This document shows positions 1 to 10,900 of a DNA stretch of 64,000 bases, piece by piece. The stretch's first letter is position 1. Every line of letters starts with the position of its first letter. The notes below the pieces were generated by a model. That model had not been told where the DNA came from and did not search any database. It worked only from the letters and a program-made list of their open reading frames with translations. Source of the stretch: Sorghum bicolor (taxonomy: Eukaryota; Streptophyta; Magnoliopsida; Poales; Poaceae); NCBI RefSeq assembly GCF_000003195.3, contig NC_012877.2, positions 21,230,294 through 21,294,293 of the forward strand, in the 5' to 3' direction. The position numbers and the translations under genes were made by a program.

Positions 1-1267
1 TATGTCGAATCACGATGGTCTATATGTGCTATCGTGGATGGAACCTGATTAAATTGACTTAAGCCGGGCGGAGTTTTGCAAGTGTGTAGTAACTCCGTCT
101 GTGGCAGCTAAGGACCGATCGTTGTACGTCCTCTTGTCATGTTGAACGCATGCCTGACACTTAGTTGGCCGGATAACTCGTTCCGACCGCGAAGCCGAGT
201 AGTATGACTCAGGCCGGAAGACCGGCAAGTATAAAGTGCGCACTACCGGAGGAAGTGCGGTGTGCGGGGGACCATTGGCGTAAGTCCAAAGGCAGGTGAG
301 TTAAAATTCCTGACCTCCCTGGCAGAGTGGTAGCCCTAGGAGTGCGGCGCTGATCGGAGCCGCGATTCCTGAGTTGTACCAAAGGTGACCCTTTGGCTCT
401 CTGGCAGGGGATGCTTGGGTGAGTGCTAGGAATAACCCTCCAGCTGGATAGGAATTCGATTCGAATCGCCGTCTCTCCCGGTTAGTGAGAACTTGACAGA
501 GCAGCGGCAAACGTAGCATTCACTAATGAACTTGGTTCATGATAATGATGATAGCAAGAAGAGCATATGATGAATTTGATATGGTTATTATTGTTTGTAA
601 TAATCAAGTGATGTGTTGTAGTACAGGTGCTAATCTAGTGATAGGCTGTTGATAAATAAATATGATGCTTCCAAAATAACTTAATTGTAACTTACGCTTT
701 TGGCAAAGGGTGAGTCAACCAGCTCCACTTGACATTTAGCCTTGCATGATCCTTGGTGTCTTTTGTGTTTTACTAGACGGGTAAGTCTAGCTGAGTACAT
801 TCTCGTACTCAGGGTTTATTCCCACCTGTTGCAGATGACATCTTCTATGACGGTTTCTGCAAGACCTGTCTCCATCCCGCTGGGGATGAGGACTAACCGT
901 TGGGCACGGTTCTCTAATCCTCTCATCTATGATGCTTTTTGAAGGATGGCATAGACTCTGGCAGTAACTCGAACTTATGAACTGAACTTTGGAATGTGTG
1001 TGTAACTATTTTGCTTCCGCTACTTCGAACAAGTGTTGTAATAACTTAATACTCCGATGTGGTGCCGCTTCGACGGCAATGAATGACTATGTAACTTTCG
1101 CTGTGTTTTATGTTGAACTATTACGATCTTGGTTTGTTGCGAGTTGGTTTGAAGTCCTTCGTGATTTCGATTGACTACCGGGATTATATGGGCTCAAGTT
1201 TAGAAACTTGATTGCTTAGCGATCGTTTCTGCACTTGAACTCTTATAATTTGGTCGGTTCTGTGACA
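1..1267 (+). repeat. E1 5' LTR, 3' portion
   Basis: This stretch repeats 11262-12528 almost perfectly. It ends in TGTGACA, two bases before the primer site. It holds a conserved hairpin at 791-812 and a GATTCGAATC palindrome near 456-465. The short ORFs in it (for example 49-243 and 301-519 on the - strand) recur in the other LTR copy and show no protein-family signature, so they are not called as genes. Confidence 0.95.
791..812 (+). promoter_or_regulatory. Conserved LTR stem-loop (E1 5' LTR copy)
   Basis: CTGAGTAC, six loop bases, then GTACTCAG gives a perfect 8-bp stem. The same stem with different loop bases occurs in the E1 3' LTR (12052-12073), the E2 LTR (16659-16680) and the E10 LTR (55815-55836), each time about 450-480 bp from the LTR end and before a TTGCAG motif. 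Function is unknown; an R/U5 RNA structure is an inference. Confidence 0.75.
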
Positions 1268-2086
1268 GCTGGTATCGGAGCAAGTTCAGCATTATAAATG
1301 CAGCGTTTGTGTATTTAAAACAAAAGAGTTTTTAAATAAAATAGTGTAAAATAAATAATTAAGTTATGCCAGTGGTCGAATCCTCCTTGCCCACATAAGG
1401 ACTATAGGTGGCTATTTAAGTACTGACTTGGGGGGTTTTAATTATGCATCTCTGGCAGTACTCAGGTATGGATGTGTGATGACCGCACTATGCTACCCTG
1501 TGGTCTAATGGTGGAGGTAGCCTTCATATGTGAATTAGCCACATATGTCGCTAGATTTAAATTATGCAACGTCGCACCTACGCTCAGGTAAGTGTGAGCT
1601 GTGAGAGCATGATCGTCCAAACGGCGGTCTAGGGGAGTGTTCGCGGTGGTTTTCTGGAGTGGTTACATGTCGAAACCATGGAACCATGAAAGAAACTTAA
1701 TTGGGGAGTATTTAATTTCTCGGGTAGATGTGGTGTCATTGTTTGTGCGTGTGGGGCATGTCCAAGCAATGTGCACTTAGTTTACTGTTTTCTTGAGTGA
1801 TATATTGGGAACTGTTGGGCTGAAATGAAGTTTTCTGCAGGTACTCTAACCGCGCACGTGTAAACCGATAGTTACCGTATCGAGAGACGAATGTATGCCA
1901 CCGTATATCCGTTAGAATATTAATTTTCTAAGTTTGAGAGGACGTACGGTTCGTGCATGCATCATGTCGCATTCATACATACATTCTGTCTACTCCTTCC
2001 CTTACAATTTCGTCCTTTTTTTTAAATAAATAAATGTGCTTCAACTAATCCTCTGTTACCCATGGTATTCCTATTCCTTTCCACAG
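1268..2086 (+). promoter_or_regulatory. E1 untranslated leader with 5' splice site
   Basis: No protein-coding signal is visible. The leader contains a consensus 5' splice site CAG|GTAAGT with its GT at 1588-1589, and ends with a pyrimidine-rich 3' splice site directly before the ATG at 2087. Several blocks (around 1372-1430, 1576-1640 and 1815-1850) recur in the leader of E10 near 56420, 56582 and 56870, although E10 encodes nothing. Conserved leader sequence in both elements is expected if it contains the RNA packaging signal; that role is inferred. Confidence 0.6.
1270..1281 (+). other. E1 primer binding site (initiator tRNA-Met type)
   Basis: TGGTATCGGAGC lies two bases after the LTR end. 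It matches the 3' end complement of plant initiator tRNA-Met (TGGTATCAGAGC) with one mismatch. This is where minus-strand DNA synthesis would be primed. Confidence 0.85.
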
Positions 2087-3172
2087 ATGGACGCACCCAC
2101 TTCACCCCGTCCCAGTGACACTTTCTTGCACGAGTTTGGCACTCCTACCCTGCTCTGGAGAGTGTTACGGACTGTTGGGTATACTGAGCCACCTCAGTAT
2201 TCTTGGTGGGAGATGGAGAGCACAGGAGGGATCCAGTGGTTTGCTGTGTAGGGAGTTGTCCCTCCACATGGGGACAAGCCTGCATGGACAGGCTGGACGT
2301 GCAGCTCTGATGGGCAGACTCCCTGGGAGGCAGCTCAGGTTGCAGCCCAGACTATCCTGCTCGATATCTGTCAGAGGTGTGGTGACGAGCTGACGGGAGG
2401 ACCAGTGGCCTCCATTCCTAGTGCTGACCTAGCAGCCGCGGAGTGGAAACAGGCTGACGGTTGTGCGTTGGTTCGAGTCAGGGGAGAGAGAGCTGAGAGC
2501 TCTAGTCCTGCTATGAGTGCTATGATGGCTGTACTCAAACTGATCAGTCAGCGAGAGGGCACCTATGCACAGGTGATGGTGGCGGTTCGCAAGGCCCAGG
2601 AGATGCAGCGGAAGGCTGAAAAGCGTGCTCGCAAGTTTCGCAAGCAAGTTAGACTCCTGGAGCAAGCTCAGAAGGACCGCAATGACTGGGAGGACATTGC
2701 GGAGTACCGTAGGCAGCAGTGGGTGAAGGCCATTAGAGAGAGAGATCATAAGCAGGATCAGATGAGCCAGTTAGCTAGACAGAGGGAGACTTTGCAGGAG
2801 CGCTTGGTGCAGCTCACCCGTGAGAGGGATACTGCACTCCGTGTGTCGGAGAACAGGCACCAAGCATGGGAGATGCACCGAGTTCAGTCGCTTGAGCGGG
2901 AGAACTATCTGCAGGATCAGATTGAGGCTGGTCTTGAGGAGATTCACCGTCTCAACAACTTGCTACACCCTATTCCTCGCCCTATACCCGTGTATCCATA
3001 GGTGGGACCTCAGGTGATTGTGGGCGATGATGATGGTATGGAGGTTGATGGACCAGCAGCGGCTGCACCACCTTTGCACGAGGACGTGGAGGACGAGGAG
3101 CTTGAGCCGGTTAGCGTCGAGGATGGAGAGGCGATCTTCGACGCTGACTCGGACGACGAGCCTGGAGTGTAG
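2087..3172 (+). pseudogene. Extra coiled-coil ORF upstream of gag in E1, with two in-frame TAG codons
   Basis: One reading frame of 361 codons runs from the ATG at 2087 to TAG at 3170-3172, interrupted by TAG at 2249-2251 and 2999-3001. The N-terminal third is rich in Trp, Pro and Gly. Residues about 150-300 form a charged, Arg/Lys/Glu/Gln-rich helical stretch with heptad-like spacing typical of coiled coils. The last 55 residues are strongly acidic (runs of Asp/Glu). The start was chosen because TTTCCACAG, a good 3' splice site, touches the ATG. Similar ORFs occur, as far as I recall, upstream of gag in some grass Tekay-type elements, annotated only as hypothetical. Both stops are single C-to-T changes from CAG. 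No enzymatic motif is visible and function is unknown. The frame lies before gag, separate from it by about 360 bp. Confidence 0.7.
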
Positions 3173-3519
3173 GGAGTAGTGGGTAGTGTGATGCCAGGAT
3201 CTTTTGTCGTGTGCCAGTCGGCCGTGGTGCTTTTGTAACCATGTTGCAATCCGAAACCTTGACCTTGACTCATGGCATGTACTGTAATGGTGTAATAACT
3301 TTATGGACCCATGTGCCATCTTTTTATGATCGTCATGTTGTACCAATGTTTTCCGTTGTGGTGCGTATTGCGGATATCTATGTCATGTGTTGGATTGGTG
3401 ATGTTGTTTTGTGGAATCGAATTGTTGTGCCTTTCTGTAAAGCTATTCTCTCGAATACTTTCAGGCATGAATATAAGTTCTTCTATGGCAAATCTTGTCA
3501 TCATCAATGCTCACTGACT

Positions 3520-3531
3520 GTGTCTTTACAG
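3520..3531 (+). promoter_or_regulatory. 3' splice site abutting the gag start
   Basis: CTGTGTCTTTACAG ends at 3531 and the gag ATG begins at 3532. CTCAC and CTGAC branch-point-like motifs lie just upstream (3510-3519). With the donor at 1588 this would remove the coiled-coil ORF and place gag first on a spliced RNA. Inferred from sequence only. Confidence 0.5.
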
Positions 3532-6500
3532 ATGTCTCGTGGCACCCGAGGTGCGGAACAGTGTGCAAACATGAATCCACCCCCTCCTCCTCCACCACCA
3601 AATCCAGCTGAGCTGATGCAGATGATGGTGGAAAATCAGAGGATGCTCACTGAGACCATCAATCGAATGGCAAATCAGGGTGGTCGTAATGCACAAGAAG
3701 GGCCAGCTCCTAACCAGTACAGTAGCTTCAAGGACTTCATGGATACGAAGCCCCCACCTTTCAGAGAAGCCGAAGAACCCCTTCAAGCTGAAGAGTGGCT
3801 GAATACGGTGGAACAAAAGTTTCGCCTGCTTCGGTTGACTGAAGGTTTGAAGGCGGAGTATGCAGCTCACCAACTGCAAGGTCCGGCAGGTATCTGGTGG
3901 AATCAGTATCGGGAAGCTCTTCCAGCCGACACTGTGATCGATTGGAACCTCTTTCGTGAGGCTTTCAAAGGGCATTTCATTCCTCCAGGTGTTATGGAGA
4001 TGAAGCACACCGAGTTCATGCAGTTGACTCAGGGCAACAAGACTCTTAAGGAGTATTTGCATGCTTTCAATCACTTGTCTAGATATGCTCCTGAGTTTGT
4101 GAACACGGAGACGAAAAAGATCGCTAGTTTCAAGCGGGGTTTGGGCCCCAAATTGCTGAAGACTATGGGCCGCACTAAGTGTGCAACTTTCAATGAGTTT
4201 GTCAGTGATGCTCTCACTCAAGAGAACTATAACACTGTGTACACTGCGACCAAGACTCGCAAGAGGGCTTTTGAGGCCGGTGTCGGGTCATCTCAGTCCA
4301 AGGCCCTAGTGGCAGCTAAGCCCCCATTCCGTGCTCCAACCCCCAACCTGCGATACCGCCCTCCAGTGAAGAAGAATCAGGCCAAGACGGGTTTTCGCAA
4401 GGGGTACTCTATTGCTCTTCCTATCGGCAACACGGGTCCCAACTATGCCAAGACTCCACCTGCCAACCGTCCGTGCTGGAACTGCAATCAGACTGGGCAT
4501 TGGCAGAGCAACTGTTCGTACCCGCCGAAGAAGGGTAACCAAGGGAACGTCCGTCCAGGGCGTGTTCACTACACAACTGTGGAATCAATCCCTGCTGGTG
4601 AGGTAGTCACGGCTGGAAAGTTTCTGGTAAATCAACATGATGCACTCGTGCTTTTTGATTCTGGAGCATCGCATTCTTTTGTGAGTTCTGAATTTGTGTC
4701 TAAGCATAGCATCAAGACCATCACACTTGATAAGGGCAGTTATTGTATTAGTGCTGCGGGAAATGATATTTGCACCAATCAAGTAGTTTTGGGGGCAACT
4801 CTGGAAATAGGAGACCGTCAGTTTCTTGCTGATCTGGTTGTTCTACCCGGTGTGGGCATAGATGTAATCCTGGGAATGAAGTGGATGAGTGGTAATGGAG
4901 TTCTTATCGACACCACCACTCGTGTAGTGATGTTGAAAGACCCAAATACCAAAGAGGCATTTCTAGTGCAGCTCCCTCGTGATGTTCAAATCCGTAGCAC
5001 TGTGAATGCAGTTACATCTAAGGCTATTCAGGATATTCCGGTGGTGTGTGAGTTTTCGGACGTATTTCCTGATGATTTGCCCGGGCTTCCTCCAGATCGG
5101 GATGTGGAGTTCAAAATTGAATTGATTCCAGGCACCGCTCCTATCTCTAGGAGGCCTTATAGGATGCCACCCAATGAATTAGCTGAGCTTAAGACCCAAC
5201 TTAATGAATTGTTGAAGAAGGGTCTTATTCGTCCTAGTTCTTCTCCTTGGGGTTGTCCGGCTATCTTTGTGAAGAAGAAGGATCAATCTTTGCGCATGTG
5301 TGTGGACTATCGTCCCCTAAATGCGGTGACTATCAAGAACAAATACCCTCTTCCTCGCATTGATATCTTGTTTGATCAGTTGTCTAAAGCTAAGGTATTC
5401 TCCAAGATTGATTTGCGATCTGGGTACCATCAGATCAAGATCTGTCCTGAAGATGTACCTAAGACGGCTTTCTCGACGAGGTATGGGTTGTATGAGTACC
5501 TTGTCCTGTCCTTCGGTCTTACGAATGCACCTGCTCACTTCATGTATCTTATGAATTCGGTGTTCATGCCCGAATTGGACAAGTTTGTGGTGGTCTTCAT
5601 TGATGATATCTTGGTATATTCTTGCAATGAAGAGGAGCATGCAGAACATCTACGTATAGTGTTGTCGCGTTTGCGCGAACATCAGCTTTTTGCTAAGTTT
5701 AGCAAATGCGAGTTTTGGCTAAAGAAAGTACCTTTCTTAGGCCATGTCTTATCTGAAGAAGGCATATCAGTGGATCCGGCTAAGGTGCAGGAAGTGCTGG
5801 ATTGGAAAGTTCCAACTTCAGTTCACGAGGTTCAGAGTTTTCTTGGTCTTGCTGGGTACTACCGTCGATTCATTCCGGAGTTCTCCAAAATATCCAAACC
5901 TATGACTCGTCTACTTCAGAAAGATGAGAAGTTTGTGTGGACACCTGAGTGTGAAGAGGCATTCCACAAGTTGAGGACATTGCTGACATCAGCCCCTGTC
6001 CTAGCTCAACCTGATATCGAGAAGCCCTTCGATGTCTTTTGTGACGCGTCAGGCATTGGTTTAGGCTGTGTGTTGATGCAAGAAGGTCGCGTGATCGCGT
6101 ATGCCTCGCGCCAACTTCGAAAACATGAGGTCAATTACCCTACTCATGACTTAGAATTGGCAGCAGTTGTTCATGCTTTAAAAATCTGGAGGCATTATCT
6201 GCTGGGAAATCTGTGTAATATCTACACCGATCATAAGAGCCTCAAGTATATCTTCACTCAACCTGAACTGAACATGCGGCAGCGAAGGTGGCTTGAGTTG
6301 ATTAAAGATTATAATCTCCAAGTGCACTATCATCCGGGCAAGGCAAACGTGGTGGCAGATGCCTTGAGTCAGAAAGCGCACTGTCACTCAATCCAAGTGG
6401 AAGATCCGTTGTTGTCACATCTTATGCATCCACTTGTGCTCAACCAGATTTCTCTGGAAAGTACCATTCGCAATCGAGTCATCGAATTGCAACAAACAGA

Positions 6501-6777
6501 TGTAGGCATCCACCATATCAAGAGGAAGATGAAGGAAGAAGAAACCAAGCATTTCCGGGTCGATGAGAACGGAATTCTTTGGTTCAAGGATCGACTTGTG
6601 GTCCCAAAAGACCGCGAGCTGCGAAATCAGATCTTATCTGAAGCTCATTCATCCAAATTGTCTATCCATCCTGGTAGTAGCAAGATGTATCAGGATCTGA
6701 AACCTTTGTTTTGGTGGACAAAGATGAAAAAGGAGATAGCTGCTTTTGTCGCTCGTTGTGACAATTGTGTCGCGTAA
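3532..6777 (+). CDS. E1 Gag-Pol: Gag, zinc knuckle, protease, reverse transcriptase, RNase H, start of integrase
   Basis: The frame is open from 3211, but ATG 3532 is preferred because gag begins there right after a 3' splice site. A Pro-run (residues 14-22) opens the Gag N terminus; the retrotransposon gag domain follows at about 60-250. A CCHC zinc knuckle (C-X2-C-X4-H-X4-C) starts at residue 315. The retropepsin active site DSGAS is at 376-380. RT contains the catalytic FIDD at 689-692, the usual chromovirus form. RNase H follows with DASG and TDHKS motifs. The frame then enters the integrase HHCC zinc region and stops at TAA 6775-6777 directly after CDNC. The rest of integrase continues in another frame (6765-7895), so a one-base deletion has split a single polyprotein. 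Otherwise the coding capacity is intact, matching the young LTRs. Confidence 0.93.
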   Translation: MSRGTRGAEQCANMNPPPPPPPPNPAELMQMMVENQRMLTETINRMANQGGRNAQEGPAPNQYSSFKDFMDTKPPPFREAEEPLQAEEWLNTVEQKFRLLRLTEGLKAEYAAHQLQGPAGIWWNQYREALPADTVIDWNLFREAFKGHFIPPGVMEMKHTEFMQLTQGNKTLKEYLHAFNHLSRYAPEFVNTETKKIASFKRGLGPKLLKTMGRTKCATFNEFVSDALTQENYNTVYTATKTRKRAFEAGVGSSQSKALVAAKPPFRAPTPNLRYRPPVKKNQAKTGFRKGYSIALPIGNTGPNYAKTPPANRPCWNCNQTGHWQSNCSYPPKKGNQGNVRPGRVHYTTVESIPAGEVVTAGKFLVNQHDALVLFDSGASHSFVSSEFVSKHSIKTITLDKGSYCISAAGNDICTNQVVLGATLEIGDRQFLADLVVLPGVGIDVILGMKWMSGNGVLIDTTTRVVMLKDPNTKEAFLVQLPRDVQIRSTVNAVTSKAIQDIPVVCEFSDVFPDDLPGLPPDRDVEFKIELIPGTAPISRRPYRMPPNELAELKTQLNELLKKGLIRPSSSPWGCPAIFVKKKDQSLRMCVDYRPLNAVTIKNKYPLPRIDILFDQLSKAKVFSKIDLRSGYHQIKICPEDVPKTAFSTRYGLYEYLVLSFGLTNAPAHFMYLMNSVFMPELDKFVVVFIDDILVYSCNEEEHAEHLRIVLSRLREHQLFAKFSKCEFWLKKVPFLGHVLSEEGISVDPAKVQEVLDWKVPTSVHEVQSFLGLAGYYRRFIPEFSKISKPMTRLLQKDEKFVWTPECEEAFHKLRTLLTSAPVLAQPDIEKPFDVFCDASGIGLGCVLMQEGRVIAYASRQLRKHEVNYPTHDLELAAVVHALKIWRHYLLGNLCNIYTDHKSLKYIFTQPELNMRQRRWLELIKDYNLQVHYHPGKANVVADALSQKAHCHSIQVEDPLLSHLMHPLVLNQISLESTIRNRVIELQQTDVGIHHIKRKMKEEETKHFRVDENGILWFKDRLVVPKDRELRNQILSEAHSSKLSIHPGSSKMYQDLKPLFWWTKMKKEIAAFVARCDNCVA

Positions 6778-7895
6778 AGGCTGTTCACATGAAAGCTGGT
6801 TTGCTTCAACCCTTGTCAATTCCTGGTTGGAAATGGGAAGAAGTCAGCATGGATTTCATCAGTGGGCTCCCAACTTCTGTTAAGGGTTATGACTCCATCT
6901 GGGTGATTGTGGATCGTTTGACCAAGGTTGCTCGATTTATTCCAGTCCGAACTGACTATCGTCCCCATCAGTATGCGGAGTTGTATTTCGAGCACATTGT
7001 TCGTCAGTATGGTGTGCCTCGAACAATCATATCTGATCGTGGACCACAGTTCACTGCTCGTTTTTGGGAATGTCTTCATGAGCAGATTGGTACTCATTTG
7101 GTCCGCAGCTCTGCTTATCATCCCCAAACGGCTGGGCAAACTGAACGAGTTAACCAGATCCTTGAAGATATGTTGAGGGCATGTGCCCTCTCATCAAAAG
7201 GTTCTTGGGTTAAGTGGTTGCCATTGGCAGAGTTCTCCTACAACATTAGTTATCAGGAGAGTATCAAGATGGCTCCATTTGAAGCCTTGTACGGTCGAAA
7301 ATGTCGAACCCCGTTGAATTGGGTAGAAGCTGGAGAGCGAAGATACTACGGCATCGATTTCGTGAACGAAGCAGAGCAGAAAGTTCGTACTATCCAGCAA
7401 CACTTGGAAGTTGCTCAAGCTCGTCAGAAAACTTATGCCGACAAGAGAACGAAGCCGATTGAGTTTTCAGTTGGTGACCATGTGTACATCAAGGTGTCTC
7501 CGATGAAGGGTGTACAAAGGTTCGGGGTCAAACAAAAGCTTGCACCTCGTTACGTGGGACCCTATCGGATTCTCGAAAAGAAAGGGAATGTGGCATACAA
7601 GGTTCAACTTCCAGTTGCGCTTCGAGCTATTTTCCCTGTCTTCCACGTATCACAGTTGAAGAAGTACCTTCGCGTACCGGAGGAACGAGTGGAAGTTCGA
7701 AATATCAAGTTGAAGTCAGACTTGGTGTATGAGGAGAAGCCCGTAGCGATTCTTGATCGCAAGGAACGGGAAACGCGTAATCGTGTGGTTAAGCTCTACA
7801 AGGTGTTGTGGAGCAACCACGGGGAAGAAGATGCCACTTGGGAGACGGAGGATTATTTGAAAGAAGTTTACAAAACCTTCTTCGAAAATCAGTAA
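6765..7895 (+). CDS. E1 integrase core, GPY/F domain and chromodomain (out of frame with upstream pol)
   Basis: This is the C-terminal part of E1 Pol, not an independent gene; it lacks its own plausible start at the frame's first codon. It carries the DDE integrase core (MDF near residue 31, SDRG near 86, and TERVN with the catalytic Glu near 127), a GPY/F-type motif ([11 protein letters not shown], near 264) and a C-terminal chromodomain (about 320-372, with the aromatic-rich YKVLWSNH and ATWETED segments). Chromodomains of chromoviruses are known to steer integration to heterochromatin. The Asp usually found in HPQTDGQ is Ala here, which is not one of the DDE residues. Expression with RT would need repair or bypass of the frame break at about 6765. 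Confidence 0.93.
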   Translation: MCRVKAVHMKAGLLQPLSIPGWKWEEVSMDFISGLPTSVKGYDSIWVIVDRLTKVARFIPVRTDYRPHQYAELYFEHIVRQYGVPRTIISDRGPQFTARFWECLHEQIGTHLVRSSAYHPQTAGQTERVNQILEDMLRACALSSKGSWVKWLPLAEFSYNISYQESIKMAPFEALYGRKCRTPLNWVEAGERRYYGIDFVNEAEQKVRTIQQHLEVAQARQKTYADKRTKPIEFSVGDHVYIKVSPMKGVQRFGVKQKLAPRYVGPYRILEKKGNVAYKVQLPVALRAIFPVFHVSQLKKYLRVPEERVEVRNIKLKSDLVYEEKPVAILDRKERETRNRVVKLYKVLWSNHGEEDATWETEDYLKEVYKTFFENQ

Positions 7896-7902
7896 GCTTT
7901 CA

Positions 7903-7921
7903 AATCTCGGGATGAGATTTT
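7903..7921 (+). promoter_or_regulatory. Hairpin just upstream of the E1 polypurine tract
   Basis: AAATCTCG-GGA-TGAGATTT forms a 7-bp stem plus one possible G-U pair. Equivalent hairpins precede the tracts of E2 (13250-13268) and E10 (61296-61314), with pair-preserving differences. Confidence 0.7.
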
Positions 7922-7924
7922 TAT

Positions 7925-7936
7925 AAGGGGGGAGGG
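7925..7936 (+). other. E1 polypurine tract
   Basis: AAGGGGGGAGGG ends one base before the 3' LTR and would prime plus-strand DNA synthesis. Confidence 0.9.
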
Positions 7937-7937
7937 C

Positions 7938-10900
7938 TGTAACACCCCAGTGTTATGGTTGCATTGATCATGTGCATAGCATGAGCATCATCATCCATTC
8001 AAAGCATATCATGATCATCATCTATCTTGAGCCATGTCATTCTATGCAAAAATGTGTTTTCAATTGCTTAAATAGGCTCCCTATGCTTATGTTTGAGTGA
8101 ACAATGCTTGTGTCTGTGCCTTATGCCTTGGTAATTAGTTTATCTATGCTTAACTTAATCTTGGGAACAATGTTCATGTTGGTCACTTATCCAAAATATG
8201 CTTTTAAGTCATACTTATGAAAATAGGCCCTAGAAACCTCTTTTGCTTAGGCTTTTAAAAAGTGCTTCATAAAATGTTTGCATGTCAAAACTTTCTACAG
8301 CAAAGTTGTATCAAATTTTATAAGGAACAAAAGATGTTTTATGGCCATCTCATGAAAATGATCACAAAGAGCCCAAAAGTGACCCACAAGGCAGATTTGG
8401 GGCTGTTTCCAACACTTAGAAAATTTTCTAAGTCTTGGAACGAAACCAGTTTGCTCGATCGATTTTGAAAACTCTATAACTCTCAATCCAGGCCGATCTA
8501 GCTCTTGCTCCAATTGACAAAGTTGTAGATCTCGCTTAGTACTCCAAGTTTGTCAACTACGCCATCACCTAATTCGCTCTGGTTTGGGAGATAATCGTCG
8601 GTGAAGTGACTCTATCAGGCAAGCACCGTTTCTTCTCAATCGAAACTGACCTCGTCGACGTGGCCGACCGCCGGCAGAGCTCCGTCGCCATTTGTCGACC
8701 GTACGCTGCATCTGGCCCCGCTTGTCAGCTCCCGTTGCGTGCATGACCTCCACGGCGACGTCCTGAGCGAAGTGGACGCGTCCATTCGCTCTGTCTCGCC
8801 CTCTCTCGCCTGAAACCCGTCCGCAGCGAGCTCTCCGCCGCGAGCTCACTCCGGCGAGCTCGTGTGCGCTCCTCTCTGCGTCTCCGTCCACCAAACTCCA
8901 CCCAAAGCTCCGCCGTGAGCCGCTCTCCAATCTCCACCCTCTAACTCGCCGAGAAACCCACCGGTGAGCCGACATTCCCTTCTTCCCCCAAATCGGGTCG
9001 CCGTGACCTTCTTCTCCGGCGAACTCAATGCCGAGCTCTGTGAAGCTTCTCATCATCTCTGGTTAGGTCCTAGAGGTAGCTTAGGTCCTTAGCGAGCTTT
9101 TGCGCCACTTGGTGGACGCTCTACCAGGTTCTCCGTCGCCGGACACGGTGCACAGCGCCGCCGTGCTTCCGCCGTAGTTGGGTGCTCTCGTGGCCAGCGT
9201 GCTCCACGAGGATCCAGGCCAAGCCGCGTACCTAGGAAGCTTCGCCATAGTCTGCTCGTGCTGTAGAAGGCCTTAGGTCACGCTCTACCGGCCTGAGGGC
9301 TCCGGCGTAACGCCGAGCACCTCCGCCGAGCCGCCATTGTCGACGGTGAGCCCCTTCCGGTGGCTCCGCCGTGGGAAAAGTGGGGTCAATCGAGTCGTTA
9401 GGGTTTGGGGATCACGCTGATGCCCTTGGTTTGGCCGGAGACCTCGCCGTCGCGGAGAAATCGCCGGCGAAAGTCGCCTCGGCCGTGAGGAAGAAGAGCC
9501 TGACAGATGGGACCCACTGTCAGCGACCCTCTCCTTCCCTCCTTTTCTTTTATTCAAAATCTGGATTTTTGACTTTCTTGCAAAAATCATATCTCCTGTT
9601 TCTGAGATCCAAAAATTGTGAAACAAATTTTGTGTTGTTTCTTGAGATGGCTAGTATTTAATAAAAATATAAAATGAATCATGTGTTCTGAGAAATTATT
9701 TATTAAGGATTTAATCTTGTTATTTATGGGTAAATACATATCTCTTGTTATACTGCTTAGTTTGTTCTGAAAAGTTTATGGTAGCCTTTGCATGTCATTA
9801 GAGTGCTCTGATAATTATTTCATGATTTTTGGAGCACTGCAGTTGTGATATGTAACTTGTGTTTGAAATATGGCTTGTTTCCTTAATTAAATCACATAAA
9901 ATAATTGGTGCTTATGCTGGTATTCTAATTTGGTGGTAAACTTGTTTATGGTATACCTAAGATGTAAATAATCTGAAAGCAGTTGTTTGACACCATATAA
10001 ATCATGTTTCTGAATTTATGAAATAAATGCCTTAATGCATGTTAAATACATATCTTTAATTTGGTATGTGCAATTGCTATGAAATTTTTATGGTGATACT
10101 TTGATGATGTCCTTGTGCCTCTGTAATTTTTGTAGATTTTTCTGAGCACTTTAACTAGTATCTTGTAAATATGCTATTATCTAGAGTTAATTAATAAATA
10201 CCTTGTTAAGTAAATGTTTTGGGGTTTTCATCTGATGATCTGTTAACTTTGGGATAGGTTTGTGCTCATAGGCCATGTAGTTGGCATGGTTTGTATTTTG
10301 ATCATGTCATTAAATAAATAACTATTACTGTAGTTGTTTTGGGGTTAAATGCTGTTCTGGACAGCAAGGGAACAATTTAACTATTACTTAATGATAACTT
10401 GACTTTCTGTAAAACTTGTCTAAATCAAAGTTGTTCTAAACTTGTTGAACTAGCTGTGGTTTAAATTTGAGGTCATTTGGCCAAGTAGTTTAAAAGTTAT
10501 GGCTGTTCCAAGTTGGGTTCCAGAAATGGATGTTCTCTGTTTTTCTGGGACAGAACCTGGAACTTTGTTTAATTGACCAGTTTTATGTATGAATCTTGCT
10601 GTCTTGTCTAAAGATGAGTTGTAGACAATTTCATAATCTTTCCAGAATGTCCTTACTCATGTTTGTTGGATCTGTCTATCTTTGGTTATGATTTATTTAC
10701 TGAGCATATTTGTTTTGTGTGCTTGCTGTTTTAGTAGCATGATAGGTTTTGGTTATGTTAACTTGTTCTTTGTGTGAGTTAGTATAACTCTTGCTCCGTA
10801 AATGAGTGTCCAATGAATTACTTGTGTTATCAAGCATTCATCTCGAGCATGTGCATCTTATTGTTCGAGCATGCAATAGGTGCACCGGACGCGACAGCCT

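Noticed and set aside
3211..3531. N-terminal extension of E1 Gag from the upstream in-frame codons
   Set aside because: The residues lack gag similarity, and a 3' splice site lies directly before ATG 3532, so this is more likely intron or untranslated sequence.
6761..6777. Programmed frameshift between pol and integrase in E1
   Set aside because: No slippery sequence or downstream structure is evident, and Tekay-type elements are normally read in one frame here. A simple deletion is more likely.
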